Shown here: positions 49,292-58,585 of the stretch, piece by piece
Position numbering within the stretch: position 1 is the first letter of the stretch
How the letters are laid out: each line of letters starts with the position of its first letter
NCBI RefSeq assembly: GCF_050107595.1
Contig: NZ_JBNILH010000008.1
Span: 170,951 to 234,950, forward strand
Reading direction: 5' to 3'
DNA length: 64,000 nt
DNA from: Bacillus_AB infantis_C
Lineage (GTDB): Bacteria > Bacillota > Bacilli > Bacillales > Cytobacillaceae
Notes under the pieces: generated by a model
Database searches by the model: none
Told to the model about the DNA's origin: nothing
What the model saw: only the letters and a program-made list of their open reading frames with translations
Made by a program: the position numbers and the translations under genes

Positions 49292-51451
49292 ATGAAAAAT
49301 AGACTATTCAGGAACGAGTTTTCAGCTATTTTTAAAAACAGAAAACTGCTGATCCCGATTATTGCTGTCCTGTTCATTCCTGTGCTTTACAGCGGAATGT
49401 TCCTTTGGGCATTCTGGGATCCTTATGATCATCTTTCTGACCTGCCTGTCGCAGTAGTCAATGAAGACAAAGGCGCAGAATTTGAGGGGAAAGAGCTGCA
49501 GCTTGGGGACGAACTGATATCCAATTTAAAAGATAGTGCAGATTTTAATTTTAAGTTTGTTACTAAAGAGGAAGGCTATAAAGATCTGGAAAAGGAGAAG
49601 TATTATATCCTCGTAGAGGTTCCTGAGGACTTTTCAGAGAATGCGACAACACTTTTGGATGAAGATCCGAAAAAGCTGAATTTGATTTATGTTCCAAACG
49701 AAAGCTATAACTTCCTTTCTTCACAGATCGGCGGTACGGCGATTGAAAAGATTAAATCTTCTCTTTCAGAAAAAATTACCGAAACATACGCCGAAACAAT
49801 GTTTGATAAAATCGGCGATATGACAGACGGCCTGGTGCAGGCGAGCGATGGTGCTGGCAAGCTTGACGAAGGAGCCCGGGAGCTGAAGTCAGGGTCACAG
49901 GAGCTGAAGAATAAGCTCGGTGAACTGGCCGGGAAATCTGTTGAATTTGACAGCGGCGTCAGCCAGGTAAACAAGGGATCCCGCGACCTGGCAGCTGGTG
50001 CAAAGGATTTGGACTCCGGCCTTGGACAGCTCCAGGCCGGCCATCAGAAATTGGAATCTGCGGCTAAGGAACTGCAGGCTGGGAATCAGGAAGCAGCTGC
50101 AGGAGCCGCAAAGCTGAATGACGGAATTCAGCAGGTACAGGGTAAAGTCCCTGCCCTTGTCCAGGGAGGAGAACAGCTCCAGGGCGGTGCAGCCACACTT
50201 TCAGGTTCGCTTGCTCAATGGCAGACAGAAGCTGCTAAAGTCAGCGGGGGAATGTCCCAGCTTCAGCAAAAGCTTGGGGCAGTCCTGCAGCAAATGCCGG
50301 AGGATTCCTCTGAAAGACAAGAGCTGCAAGCGGCCTTGGACCAGCTGGCAGCAGGTACATCTCAGCTTGCAGAATCTGCAGGCCAGCTATCCGGCGGAGC
50401 CCAGCAGCTGTCAGAAAAGATCGGCAGCCTATCTGAAGGGCAGAAGCAATTGCAGCAGGGAATTGATTCTCTTGCAGCAGGAAGCTCTTCACTTGCACAA
50501 GGAACAGCCAAGATTCAAAACGGCGAGGAACAGTTTATCGCCGGCATGAATGAATACGGCCAGAAATTTGCTTCAGCAAAAGCAGGCTCAGCACAGCTGG
50601 CAGCAGGAAGCACAGAGCTTTCCGGCGGTCTCGGCAAGCTGGCTGATGGATCAGGCGCCCTGAAAGAAGGCGCTGGAAAGCTGTCTGAAGGGGCCGGCAA
50701 AGTGGCAGAAGGAAATTCAGCATTGTCCGAAGGTTCAGCTGAGCTTGCAGGCAAACTGAAGGACGGAGCTGAGGAAGCTTCATCTGTAAGTGCAGATGAC
50801 AAAACTTACAATATGATTGCCGAACCTGTTCAGGTGAAAAATGAAAAAATCAATGAAGTGCCTAACTACGGAACCGGCTTTACGCCATACTTCCTTTCAT
50901 TGGGCTTGTTCGTCGGAGCTCTGCTTCTATCCATCGTATTCCCGCTCAGGGAGCCGGCATCGGTCCCTGGAAACGGTCTGAGCTGGTTTGCAGCTAAATT
51001 CGGGGTCCTTGCAGCAGCAGGCATCATCCAGGCGCTTATCGCTTCATGGATCCTGCTTTCAGGACTGGGGCTTGAAGTTCAGAGCATCCCATTATTCATT
51101 CTGTTCAATATCATTACAAGCCTGACCTTCATGGCGCTGATTCAATTCTTTGTCACAGCGCTTGGGGATCCGGGAAGATTTATTGCCATTCTTATACTCA
51201 TCCTGCAGCTGACTACAAGTGCAGGCACCTTCCCGCTTGAACTGATCCCAGGCTTCCTGCAGCATTTCAATGCCCTGCTGCCGATGACCTATTCAGTTGC
51301 AGGCCTGAAGGCTGTGGCATCAAGCGGCGACTTTGCCTTCATGTGGCATAATGCAGCCATCCTCCTGGGCTTTATGCTTGTATTCATTGCTGGCACGATT
51401 ACTTATTTCACTAGCATGCATAAAAGAAAGTACGCTGCAATCGCAGAGTGA
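49292..51451 (+). CDS. yhgE: YhgE/Pip-family membrane protein
   Basis: A 719-residue membrane protein. One N-terminal helix (about 18-40), an extracellular domain with the YhgE/Pip N-terminal fold, then a long repeat region (about 180-505) of LxxGxxxLxxG units (for example GSQELKNKLGELAG, AGHQKLESAAKELQAGNQ) that should form a rod-like coiled coil outside the cell. About six helices follow (530-710), of ABC-2 permease type. Homologues serve as phage receptors (Pip) or in type VII/ESX-like export. GGAGGAAG precedes the ATG. Likely regulated by YhgD. Confidence 0.9.
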   Translation: MKNRLFRNEFSAIFKNRKLLIPIIAVLFIPVLYSGMFLWAFWDPYDHLSDLPVAVVNEDKGAEFEGKELQLGDELISNLKDSADFNFKFVTKEEGYKDLEKEKYYILVEVPEDFSENATTLLDEDPKKLNLIYVPNESYNFLSSQIGGTAIEKIKSSLSEKITETYAETMFDKIGDMTDGLVQASDGAGKLDEGARELKSGSQELKNKLGELAGKSVEFDSGVSQVNKGSRDLAAGAKDLDSGLGQLQAGHQKLESAAKELQAGNQEAAAGAAKLNDGIQQVQGKVPALVQGGEQLQGGAATLSGSLAQWQTEAAKVSGGMSQLQQKLGAVLQQMPEDSSERQELQAALDQLAAGTSQLAESAGQLSGGAQQLSEKIGSLSEGQKQLQQGIDSLAAGSSSLAQGTAKIQNGEEQFIAGMNEYGQKFASAKAGSAQLAAGSTELSGGLGKLADGSGALKEGAGKLSEGAGKVAEGNSALSEGSAELAGKLKDGAEEASSVSADDKTYNMIAEPVQVKNEKINEVPNYGTGFTPYFLSLGLFVGALLLSIVFPLREPASVPGNGLSWFAAKFGVLAAAGIIQALIASWILLSGLGLEVQSIPLFILFNIITSLTFMALIQFFVTALGDPGRFIAILILILQLTTSAGTFPLELIPGFLQHFNALLPMTYSVAGLKAVASSGDFAFMWHNAAILLGFMLVFIAGTITYFTSMHKRKYAAIAE

Positions 51452-51462
51452 TAGAGACAGAG

Positions 51463-51492
51463 AAAAGACCCGGCCAGCGGCCGGGTCTTTTT
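51463..51492 (+). terminator. Terminator of yhgE
   Basis: AAAGACCCGGCC AGC GGCCGGGTCTTT, then TT. Confidence 0.9.
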
Positions 51493-51513
51493 CATAATTT
51501 TATAGAATTCTAA

Positions 51514-51642
51514 TCAGTTCAAGTCAAGACACTTATCACATTTGGTCCCATAGCATTCGTGCTGCTCATCAATGGAGCTGCCGCACTCCGAACATTGTTT
51601 TGCTGGCAAATTCCTGAAAAATTCCACGATATTTTCTAGCAT
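51514..51642 (-). CDS. yhfH: YhfH family zinc-ribbon peptide
   Basis: A 42-residue protein on the minus strand, below the usual size cut-off. It begins MLENIVEFFRNLPAKQC and contains CSEC at 17-20, Cys30 and CDKC at 35-38, a zinc-ribbon pattern. This is the Bacillus YhfH family, and in B. subtilis yhfH is likewise next to yhfI. GGGAGG stands 8 nt before the ATG at 51642, and an extended -10 (TGTTATAAT on the minus strand) lies upstream. Function unknown. Confidence 0.85.
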   Translation of the reverse strand: MLENIVEFFRNLPAKQCSECGSSIDEQHECYGTKCDKCLDLN

Positions 51643-51805
51643 TCTGTCAGCCTCCCGGGTTATGTGTTTGTGTTTCTGTATTTACATTGTATTATAACAG
51701 TATTTTTTAGTCAATAACTGTATCAATACAATTTTAAAAAAATGAAAAAATAGGCATAATCGATTATAGTGTTATTAGGGATTCGGAAAAAAGGAGGACT
51801 GTTCC

Positions 51806-52540
51806 ATGAAATTAACTGTTATAGGGCCTTGGGGAGGTTATCCTAAGGCAAATGAGGCCAGTGCCGGCTATCTTCTTGAGCATAATGGTTTTCGCCTGCT
51901 TGTGGACTGCGGCAGCGGAGTACTGTCGAAAATGCAGCAGCACATCCAGCCGGAGGAGCTTGATGCGGTCATCATCTCCCATTATCATCCTGACCACATC
52001 GCAGATATAGGGGTATTGCAGCATGCCCGCCTGATACAGGGCTTTCTTGGGAAAAAGATGGATACCCTGCCGATCTATGCCCACAGGGAAAACCCTCAGG
52101 AGTTCTCAAAGCTTAACTATAAGGATATTACAGCAGGGAAAGAGTATAAGCCGGACGATGGATTGGCCCTCGGCCCCTTTACGATCACATTTTTAAAAAC
52201 AGACCATCCAGCTACCTGTTATGCGATGCGGTTTGAAGCAGAGGGCAAAGCAATGGTCTATACAGCCGATACTTCCTATAAAGAAGAGCTGGCTGCTTTT
52301 GCATCCGATGCCTCCCTGCTTGTCAGCGAGTGTAATTTTTACGGGAATCAGAATGGAAAGAATGCAGGGCACATGAACAGCTATGATGCCGGGAGGCTTG
52401 CTGAAAAAGCGGGCGCTGAACAGCTTGTCCTGACCCATCTTCCGCATTATGGCGAGCTATCACAGCTGGCTGAGGAGTCGGCCAGGGAATACAGCGGCCC
52501 AGTCCGCCTGGCTGCATTCAATGATACTTATACTATCTAA
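51806..52540 (+). CDS. yhfI: MBL-fold metallohydrolase YhfI
   Basis: Metallo-beta-lactamase-fold hydrolase of 244 residues, related to RNase Z/phosphodiesterase-type enzymes. The metal motif SHYHPDHIADIG (~52-63), a later VYTADTSY (Asp ligand) and LTHLPHYG (His ligand) are visible. The substrate is unknown; relatives cut RNA or cyclic phosphodiesters. AAGGAGGA precedes the ATG. It is 17 bp from lplJ and co-transcribed with it. Confidence 0.9.
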   Translation: MKLTVIGPWGGYPKANEASAGYLLEHNGFRLLVDCGSGVLSKMQQHIQPEELDAVIISHYHPDHIADIGVLQHARLIQGFLGKKMDTLPIYAHRENPQEFSKLNYKDITAGKEYKPDDGLALGPFTITFLKTDHPATCYAMRFEAEGKAMVYTADTSYKEELAAFASDASLLVSECNFYGNQNGKNAGHMNSYDAGRLAEKAGAEQLVLTHLPHYGELSQLAEESAREYSGPVRLAAFNDTYTI

Positions 52541-52557
52541 AACAAAGGAGAATCATC

Positions 52558-53550
52558 ATGCTATTTATCGACAACAAAGGGATTACAGACCCCCGCATAA
52601 ACCTTGCCATTGAAGAGTATGCTTTGAAGAACCTGGACATTGACCAGGAAAGCTATCTGCTTTTTTACATAAATGAGCCTTCCATCATCATCGGCAAAAA
52701 CCAGAACACCATCGAGGAAATCAATACAGAATATGTTGAGAAAAACAGCATTCATGTTGTCCGCCGTTTATCCGGAGGGGGAGCTGTCTACCACGATCTG
52801 GGCAATCTTAATTTTTCATTCATTACAAAGGACGATGGGGACAGCTTCCATAACTTCAGGAAGTTCACAGAGCCTGTTGTCGAGGCCTTGAAGAAAATGG
52901 GGGTGGCAGCTGAGCTGAGCGGACGGAACGACCTTACTGCGGAAGGAAGAAAAATTTCCGGTAATGCCCAGTTCGCCACAAGGGGCAGGATGTTCAGCCA
53001 CGGGACATTGCTGTTTGATTCTGAGATCGACAGTGTTGTATCGGCCCTTAAGGTGAGGAAGGATAAAATTGAGTCAAAGGGCATCAAGTCCATCCGCAGC
53101 CGTGTAGCGAATATTTCTGAATTCCTGGAAGAAAAGGTTTCGACTGAGCAGTTCAGGAGCACACTCCTGAAGAACATTTTTGGGGATCTTGACGAAATTC
53201 CAGAGTATGTACTGACAGAAGATGATTGGGAAAAGATACACCAGCTATCAAAAGAGCGCTACCAGAATTGGGACTGGAATTACGGCAAATCGCCGAAATT
53301 CAATCTCCAGCATTCACACCGGTTCCCGGTTGGCCAAATAGATGTGCGGCTGGATGTAAATAAAGGGATCATCGAGAATTGCAAAATATTCGGCGATTTT
53401 TTCGGGGTCGGAGATGTAGCAGTCATCGAAGAAAAGCTGGCAGGTCTGCGCTATGAGAAGGCGGCAATCGAAGAGGCTCTTGCAGATGTCGATATCAAAC
53501 ATTATTTCGGAAATGTCACGAAAGAGGATTTTATTAATCTTGTCTATTGA
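52558..53550 (+). CDS. lplJ: Lipoate--protein ligase LplJ
   Basis: A 330-residue ligase that activates lipoate with ATP and attaches it to E2/GcvH lysines. Key blocks: RRLSGGGAVYHDLGNLNFSF (~70-89), and GRKISGNAQFATRGRMFSHG with the catalytic lysine (~138-157). The C-terminal accessory domain (about 245-330) is present, as in LplA/LplJ. AAAGGAG precedes the ATG. Same order yhfI-lplJ as in B. subtilis. Confidence 0.95.
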   Translation: MLFIDNKGITDPRINLAIEEYALKNLDIDQESYLLFYINEPSIIIGKNQNTIEEINTEYVEKNSIHVVRRLSGGGAVYHDLGNLNFSFITKDDGDSFHNFRKFTEPVVEALKKMGVAAELSGRNDLTAEGRKISGNAQFATRGRMFSHGTLLFDSEIDSVVSALKVRKDKIESKGIKSIRSRVANISEFLEEKVSTEQFRSTLLKNIFGDLDEIPEYVLTEDDWEKIHQLSKERYQNWDWNYGKSPKFNLQHSHRFPVGQIDVRLDVNKGIIENCKIFGDFFGVGDVAVIEEKLAGLRYEKAAIEEALADVDIKHYFGNVTKEDFINLVY

Positions 53551-53556
53551 GTTTTG

Positions 53557-53578
53557 CCCCGCTCAGGCGGGGTTTTTT
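53557..53578 (+). terminator. Terminator of yhfI-lplJ
   Basis: CCCCGC TCAG GCGGGG followed by TTTTTT. Confidence 0.9.
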
Positions 53579-53633
53579 CATAGGGACGGAATAAGCGGCG
53601 GCTAAATATATACAAAATTTTGGCACTGTGTAC

Positions 53634-53662
53634 TTGAATACATAAATTTCTTTCAATATAAT
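53634..53662 (+). promoter_or_regulatory. lcfB promoter
   Basis: TTGAAT (53634-53639), 17-nt spacer, TATAAT (53657-53662). Confidence 0.7.
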
Positions 53663-53688
53663 ATATTTAGAAAATTTTTTATTATTTA

Positions 53689-53708
53689 ATGAATGACTAT
53701 TCATTCAT
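53689..53708. promoter_or_regulatory. FadR operator upstream of lcfB
   Basis: ATGAATGACT/ATTCATTCAT, 20 bp, fits the published B. subtilis FadR (YsiA) consensus WTGAATGAMTANTCATTCAW at every position. It starts ~20 bp after the predicted transcription start, so bound FadR would block lcfB until long-chain acyl-CoA releases it. Confidence 0.9.
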
Positions 53709-53726
53709 TTAGGAGGAGGGAAAGTT

Positions 53727-55283
53727 ATGAACTTATCTTCACAGCTGCATGAAACCGCACAGAAGCTGGGTAAAAAGCCGGCCTATTATTTTATGGACAA
53801 GGAAAGCACTTATGGTGAGCTTGATGCGGCAGTTACAAAGTTTGCTTCAGGCCTTGAAAAGCTGGGAATTCAAAAGGGAGACCATGTTGCACTGCTTCTC
53901 GGCAATTCTCCTTTCTTCATTATCGGCTTGTATGGGGCGATGCGCCTGGGAGCAACCGTGATTCCGATCAATCCGATCTATACGCCGGATGAAATCGGCT
54001 ATATTGTCAAAAACGGTGATGTCAAAGCTATCATCAGCCTGGACTTGCTGGTTCCAATGGCAGAGAAAATGCATGGGGCGCTTCCGTCAGTTGAAAACTA
54101 TATCATTTGTGAAACCCCTCAAGGCAAGCAGGCGGGTGCTGATGTCTCAACTCTAAGTGTCTACCCTAAACTGAAATCGTTTACATCTGTATTGGCTTCA
54201 GGCGATGCAGGCTACCGGGGACCGGAGCTTGAGGAAGAGGATACAGCTATTATCCTTTATACATCAGGCACCACAGGAAAGCCAAAAGGCGCAATGCTCA
54301 CGCATAAAAACCTTTACAGCAACGCGAAAGATGTAAGCGATTACTTAAAAATGAATGAGTCTGACAGAGTCATTACGTCGCTTCCAATGTTCCATGTATT
54401 CTGTCTGACTGTTGTGCTTAATGCACCGCTGATGAATGGGGCGACCATCCTGATTGATCCTAAATTCAGCCCGAAGGAAGTATTCAGGCTGGTAAAAGAG
54501 TATGAGGCAACTGTTTTTGCCGGTGTGCCGACCATGTACAATTTCCTGCTCCAATACAGCGATGGCAAGGCAGAAGATTTAAAGTCCCTCCGCCTCTGCA
54601 TTTCCGGCGGTGCATCACTGCCGGTAGCATTGCTTGAAAACTTTGAAAGAAAATTCAATGTCCTGATTTCTGAAGGCTATGGTCTGTCCGAGGCATCGCC
54701 GGTAACATGCTTCAATCCGCTTGACCGGCCGCGCAAGCCTGGTTCAATCGGGACAAGCATCCTGAACGTTGAAAACAAAGTTGTCAATGAACTGGGTGAT
54801 GAGGTGCCGCCTGGTGAAGTCGGCGAACTTGCTGTAAGGGGCCCGAATGTTATGAAAGGCTATTATAAGATGCCTGAAGAAACTGCTGCTGTAATAAGGG
54901 ATGGCTGGCTTTACACAGGAGATCTTGCGAGGATGGACGAAGAAGGCTATTTCTATATTGTAGACAGGAAAAAAGAAATCATCATCGTCGGCGGCTACAA
55001 TGTCTATCCAAGGGAAGTGGAGGAGGTGCTTTACAGCCATCCGGGCGTGGTTGAGGCAGCTGTCATCGGCGTGCCGGATCCGAATCAGGGAGAAGCGGTC
55101 AGAAGCTATGTTGTGCTGTCCGACCCTTCTCTCACCGAGGAAGAGCTTATTGCCTACTGCAAACAGCATCTTGCTAAATACAAACTGCCTTCCTCGATCG
55201 AATTCCTGGACGAGCTGCCTAAAAATACGACAGGAAAGATATTGAGAAGAGCATTGAAGAAACAGGTGCTCCAGGCCAAATAA
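53727..55283 (+). CDS. lcfB: Long-chain fatty-acid--CoA ligase LcfB
   Basis: AMP-forming acyl-CoA synthetase of 518 residues. ATP-binding loop YTSGTTGKPKGAM (~178-190), GYGLSEASP, the YTGDLARMDEEGYFYIVDRK hinge and the C-terminal PKNTTGKILRR with the catalytic lysine are all there. It activates fatty acids for beta-oxidation or lipid recycling. AGGAGGAGGG precedes the ATG. A FadR box between promoter and start implies induction by fatty acids. It corresponds to B. subtilis lcfB (yhfL). Confidence 0.94.
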   Translation: MNLSSQLHETAQKLGKKPAYYFMDKESTYGELDAAVTKFASGLEKLGIQKGDHVALLLGNSPFFIIGLYGAMRLGATVIPINPIYTPDEIGYIVKNGDVKAIISLDLLVPMAEKMHGALPSVENYIICETPQGKQAGADVSTLSVYPKLKSFTSVLASGDAGYRGPELEEEDTAIILYTSGTTGKPKGAMLTHKNLYSNAKDVSDYLKMNESDRVITSLPMFHVFCLTVVLNAPLMNGATILIDPKFSPKEVFRLVKEYEATVFAGVPTMYNFLLQYSDGKAEDLKSLRLCISGGASLPVALLENFERKFNVLISEGYGLSEASPVTCFNPLDRPRKPGSIGTSILNVENKVVNELGDEVPPGEVGELAVRGPNVMKGYYKMPEETAAVIRDGWLYTGDLARMDEEGYFYIVDRKKEIIIVGGYNVYPREVEEVLYSHPGVVEAAVIGVPDPNQGEAVRSYVVLSDPSLTEEELIAYCKQHLAKYKLPSSIEFLDELPKNTTGKILRRALKKQVLQAK

Positions 55284-55372
55284 GCTATTTTTGCAGAGTG
55301 AAATCTGTTTAGGGGCATTTCGCTTGTGTAATTCTGCAATACTCACAAGTACTGCGTTAATTTTTTTTTTTC

Positions 55373-55416
55373 AAAAACCAGAGCGGAAATCACACTCCTG
55401 CCTGGTTTTTGCTTTT
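55373..55416 (+). terminator. Terminator of lcfB
   Basis: AAAAACCAG pairs with CTGGTTTTT, followed by GCTTTT; a long T-run lies before it. Confidence 0.65.
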
Positions 55417-55560
55417 AAAAGAAAAATGCATGACGAGCGGCGCCTTTCTTCATTTTGATTGGATGGCTGGAGAATGAAAACTTGCAGGTATAAAGAAAGG
55501 GTTTTTATGGACAGGGAGCGAATATTGCAGATAGCCATACAAAGGAGTTGAAAAGGAAAT

Positions 55561-56337
55561 ATGAGTTGCATTGTATTGAAAGTGGAGAACCATGCGGCCG
55601 TCATTACCCTGAACAGGCCCGAAGCCCTGAATGCTTTTAATTATGAGACTCTTGAAGAGCTGCAGCGGACAGTGGAGGATATCAGGATCAATCCGGATGT
55701 CCGGGTTGTCATTTTTACGGGAGCAGGCGATAAAGCATTCAGTGTCGGGGCTGACCTGAAGGAAAGAAAGACACTTTCTCAGACGGACGTTAAAAGGAAT
55801 GTATATAAAATCGGCGAGGTATTCTCATTGATTGAGAGTCTCCCGCAGCCTACGATTGCAGCCATCAATGGATTTGCTTTTGGCGGGGGGATGGAACTGG
55901 CCCTGTCCTGTGACTTCAGGCTGGCTGCCCAGGGAACGAAGATGGGGTTGACTGAAACCAGCCTTGCCATCATCCCCGGAGCAGGCGGGACGCAGCGGCT
56001 TCCCAGGCTGATCGGGCAGGCAAAGGCACTTGAGCTCATCCTCACTGCAAGGAGACTCACATCAGAAGAAGCTTTGCATTACGGATTATTGACAAAAGCA
56101 GTCCCTCTGGATCAGCTTCTTGAAGAATGCCTGAAGCTGGCAGAAGAAATGCTGGCTAACGGGCCTGTCGCCCTTCAGCAGGCTAAATTTGCTGTAAAAC
56201 AAGGGATGAATGCGGATCTGCAGACAGGTTTGCAGATTGAGAGAAAAGCCTATGAGGTGACTATTCCGACAGAAGACAGGCTGGAAGCCCTCCAGGCGTT
56301 CTCTGGAAAAAGGAAGCCTGAATTTAAAGGAAGATAA
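55561..56337 (+). CDS. Enoyl-CoA hydratase
   Basis: Crotonase of 258 residues. Both catalytic glutamates are in place: FGGGMELALSC (Glu112) and GLTETSLAIIPGAGGTQRL (Glu132), unlike the YhaR-type protein at 506-1297. SVGADLKER forms the CoA/oxyanion loop. It hydrates trans-2-enoyl-CoA in beta-oxidation. AAGGA lies right before the ATG with a further AAGGAG upstream. It follows lcfB but after a terminator, so it may have its own promoter. No FadR box was seen here. Confidence 0.92.
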   Translation: MSCIVLKVENHAAVITLNRPEALNAFNYETLEELQRTVEDIRINPDVRVVIFTGAGDKAFSVGADLKERKTLSQTDVKRNVYKIGEVFSLIESLPQPTIAAINGFAFGGGMELALSCDFRLAAQGTKMGLTETSLAIIPGAGGTQRLPRLIGQAKALELILTARRLTSEEALHYGLLTKAVPLDQLLEECLKLAEEMLANGPVALQQAKFAVKQGMNADLQTGLQIERKAYEVTIPTEDRLEALQAFSGKRKPEFKGR

Positions 56338-56338
56338 C

Positions 56339-56382
56339 AAAACACCCTGTGAATGGAAAGCCGTTCACAGGGTGTTTTTTGA
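56339..56382 (+). terminator. Terminator of the enoyl-CoA hydratase gene
   Basis: AACACCCTGTGAA pairs with TTCACAGGGTGTT, followed by TTTTT. Confidence 0.88.
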
Positions 56383-56421
56383 TTTTCATATTATAAACTT
56401 TCTAAAATATCAAAAAACAGC

Positions 56422-56450
56422 TTGAATATAGTATAATTCCCCTATATAAT
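56422..56450 (+). promoter_or_regulatory. Promoter of the TrpXYZ-like operon
   Basis: TTGAAT (56422-56427), 17-nt spacer, TATAAT (56445-56450). Two direct AAAGCATA repeats (56461-56478) lie just after the start point. Confidence 0.7.
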
Positions 56451-56527
56451 TTAGTGAATAAAAGCATAAAAGCATAAAAGTGCGAAAGCGACATAACAAT
56501 TGATAGGACAAGAATGGGGGATATTTC

Positions 56528-57520
56528 ATGAAACAGAAAAAGTTTGGATTGGCTGCGGCAGGACTGCTGGCAGCAGGATTGCTGTCAGGGTGCGGTTCAG
56601 ATGAAGCTGGAGGAAAAACGGCGGCAGAGGGGGAAAAAACGTATCAAATCGGCGTAACGCAGATTGTGGAGCATCCTTCTCTTGATGCTGCGCTTGAGGG
56701 GTTCAAAAAGGCCCTTGAAGATAAAGGGCTCGAGGTTGACTATGATGTCCAGATCGCCCAGGGCGACCAGAACAACAACCAGGCAATCGCCAACAACTTT
56801 GCCGGAGACGGTGTGGATCTTATCTTCGCCAATTCGACGCCGAGCGCGTACGGGGCACTGAATGCGACAAAGGATATCCCAATCGTTTTCACCTCTGTAA
56901 CAGATCCTGTTGGTGCTGAGCTTGTCGCCTCGATGGAGGAGCCTGGAGAAAATATCACTGGCACAACAGATACCCATCCGGATGCCATCCCGAATACGGT
57001 GAAATTCATGGCTGAGCAGATGGAAGGAAAAACGGTAGGAGTCATCTACAATTCGGGGGAGCAGAATTCCAATGCCCAGATTGATCTTGTGAAAAAGGCG
57101 ATGGAAGGAACAGACTTAAAGCTGGAAGAGGCCACAGTATCAGCTTCCTCAGAGGTGAAGCAGGCTGCTGAATCCCTTGTAGGCAAAGCAGACATGATTT
57201 ATATCATTACGGATAATACAGTTGTTTCCGCGCTGGAGTCGGTCATTCAGACAGCCAATGACAATGATATCCCGCTGTTTGTCGGTGAATTGGACTCAGT
57301 CGAGCGCGGAGGGTTTGCTGCTTACGGTTTTGACTATGAAGATATCGGTTATGAGGCAGGGGAAATGGCGGCCAAAATCCTTGAAGGAGAGAAGAAGCCA
57401 TCAGAGCTCCCTGTGCAATATCCGCAAAACTTAAAGCTCCTGATCAACAAGAAGGCTGCAGAGGAAATGAATATCGGGCTTAAAGAGGAATGGAACAGCC
57501 TGGCTGAATTTACTGAATAG
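56528..57520 (+). CDS. ABC transporter substrate-binding lipoprotein (TrpX-like)
   Basis: Solute-binding lipoprotein of 330 residues. The lipobox LLSGC puts the lipidated cysteine at 22. The mature part belongs to the ABC_sub_bind (periplasmic-binding type 1 fold) family: YQIGVTQIVEHPSLDAALEG, IFANSTPSAYGAL and VFTSVTDPVGAELV. The same three-gene set (binding protein, permease, ATPase) includes the streptococcal TrpXYZ tryptophan importer and related aromatic amino-acid systems. Substrate not proven. GGGGGA precedes the ATG. Confidence 0.87.
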   Translation: MKQKKFGLAAAGLLAAGLLSGCGSDEAGGKTAAEGEKTYQIGVTQIVEHPSLDAALEGFKKALEDKGLEVDYDVQIAQGDQNNNQAIANNFAGDGVDLIFANSTPSAYGALNATKDIPIVFTSVTDPVGAELVASMEEPGENITGTTDTHPDAIPNTVKFMAEQMEGKTVGVIYNSGEQNSNAQIDLVKKAMEGTDLKLEEATVSASSEVKQAAESLVGKADMIYIITDNTVVSALESVIQTANDNDIPLFVGELDSVERGGFAAYGFDYEDIGYEAGEMAAKILEGEKKPSELPVQYPQNLKLLINKKAAEEMNIGLKEEWNSLAEFTE

Positions 57521-57556
57521 AATGATAGAATTACCTCCCGGAGAAAGGAAGATTAT

Positions 57557-58585
57557 ATGTTCACAGCGATATTTGGCTCAGTGGAGGCTGGTGCGATTTA
57601 TGCTTTGATGGCCCTTGGTGTGTACCTGTCATTCCGGGTACTTGATTTCCCGGACCTGACGGTGGATGGGAGCTTTGTTACAGGTGCGGCTGTCGCTGCT
57701 TCAATGATCGTGGCAGGCGTGAATCCGTTACTTGCTACCATAATGGCAATGATATGCGGCTTTGCTGCCGGGTGCCTGACAGGCCTGCTCCACACAAAAG
57801 GAAAAATAAACCCCCTTTTGTCCGGCATATTAATGATGATTGCCCTTTATTCTATCAACCTGAGGATAATGGGAAAATCGAATGTCCCCCTCCTTTCAGA
57901 GGAGACTATCATCACAAAGCTGTCCGGTTTTTGGGAGTCACTGCCGTTCGACAGCGGGATGGCATCCCTTTTGACGGGCATGGGGCTCGAGGGGATGGTT
58001 CCCAAAACATGGGGGATCCTGATGGTTATGCTTGCTGTATCAATGGTCATTAAGCTGCTGCTCGATGCTTTCCTGAAAACGGATCTCGGGCTTGCCATCA
58101 GGGCAGTGGGCGACAATGAGACAATGGTGCGGAGCTTTTCAGCGGATACGGACACTTTAAAAATCCTTGGTCTGGGACTATCCAACGGCCTTGTTGCTTT
58201 TTCAGGCGCACTCATTGCCCAGTACAATGGCTTCAGCGATGTCGGCATGGGGATCGGCATGATCATTATCGGCCTTGCCTCCGTCATCATCGGCGAGGCG
58301 GTCTTTGGGGCAAAAACGATCTTCAGGGCGACTTTAGCCGTTATTGGGGGAGCCATCCTTTATAGAATCATCGTGACCCTTGCGCTGAGGGCCGATTTTC
58401 TTGAAACGGGAGACATGAAGCTCATTACGGCTGCGATCGTTGTCTGTGCGCTCATCATCCCAAGGATGATTGAGCGGCAGCGGGATAACAGGCGCAGAAA
58501 AAAAAGGCGCTTTGATAAAGATGAGCTGAAAAAAATGGCAGAAGAAGGCGGTGGGCAGGTTGCTGCAGCTAAAACAGATTTATAA
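57557..58585 (+). CDS. ABC transporter permease (TrpY-like)
   Basis: Integral membrane permease of 342 residues in the BPD_transp_2 family, with about nine hydrophobic helices. GSVEAGAIYALMALGVYLSF at the start and GLSNGLVAFSGALIAQYNGF in the middle are typical; the last ~45 residues are a basic cytoplasmic tail (RQRDNRRRKKRRFDKDELKK). GGAGAAAGGAAG precedes the ATG. It would form the channel for the substrate brought by the lipoprotein before it. Its end overlaps the ATPase gene by ~35 bp. Confidence 0.9.
   Translation: MFTAIFGSVEAGAIYALMALGVYLSFRVLDFPDLTVDGSFVTGAAVAASMIVAGVNPLLATIMAMICGFAAGCLTGLLHTKGKINPLLSGILMMIALYSINLRIMGKSNVPLLSEETIITKLSGFWESLPFDSGMASLLTGMGLEGMVPKTWGILMVMLAVSMVIKLLLDAFLKTDLGLAIRAVGDNETMVRSFSADTDTLKILGLGLSNGLVAFSGALIAQYNGFSDVGMGIGMIIIGLASVIIGEAVFGAKTIFRATLAVIGGAILYRIIVTLALRADFLETGDMKLITAAIVVCALIIPRMIERQRDNRRRKKRRFDKDELKKMAEEGGGQVAAAKTDL

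Noticed and set aside
49840..50790. DNA tandem repeats inside yhgE
   Set aside because: The periodicity comes from the LxxGxxxLxxG protein repeat; nucleotide units are diverged, so this is a protein feature and not a DNA repeat array.
51491..51805. Gene-free gap between yhgE and yhfI
   Set aside because: It contains the 42-codon yhfH gene on the minus strand.
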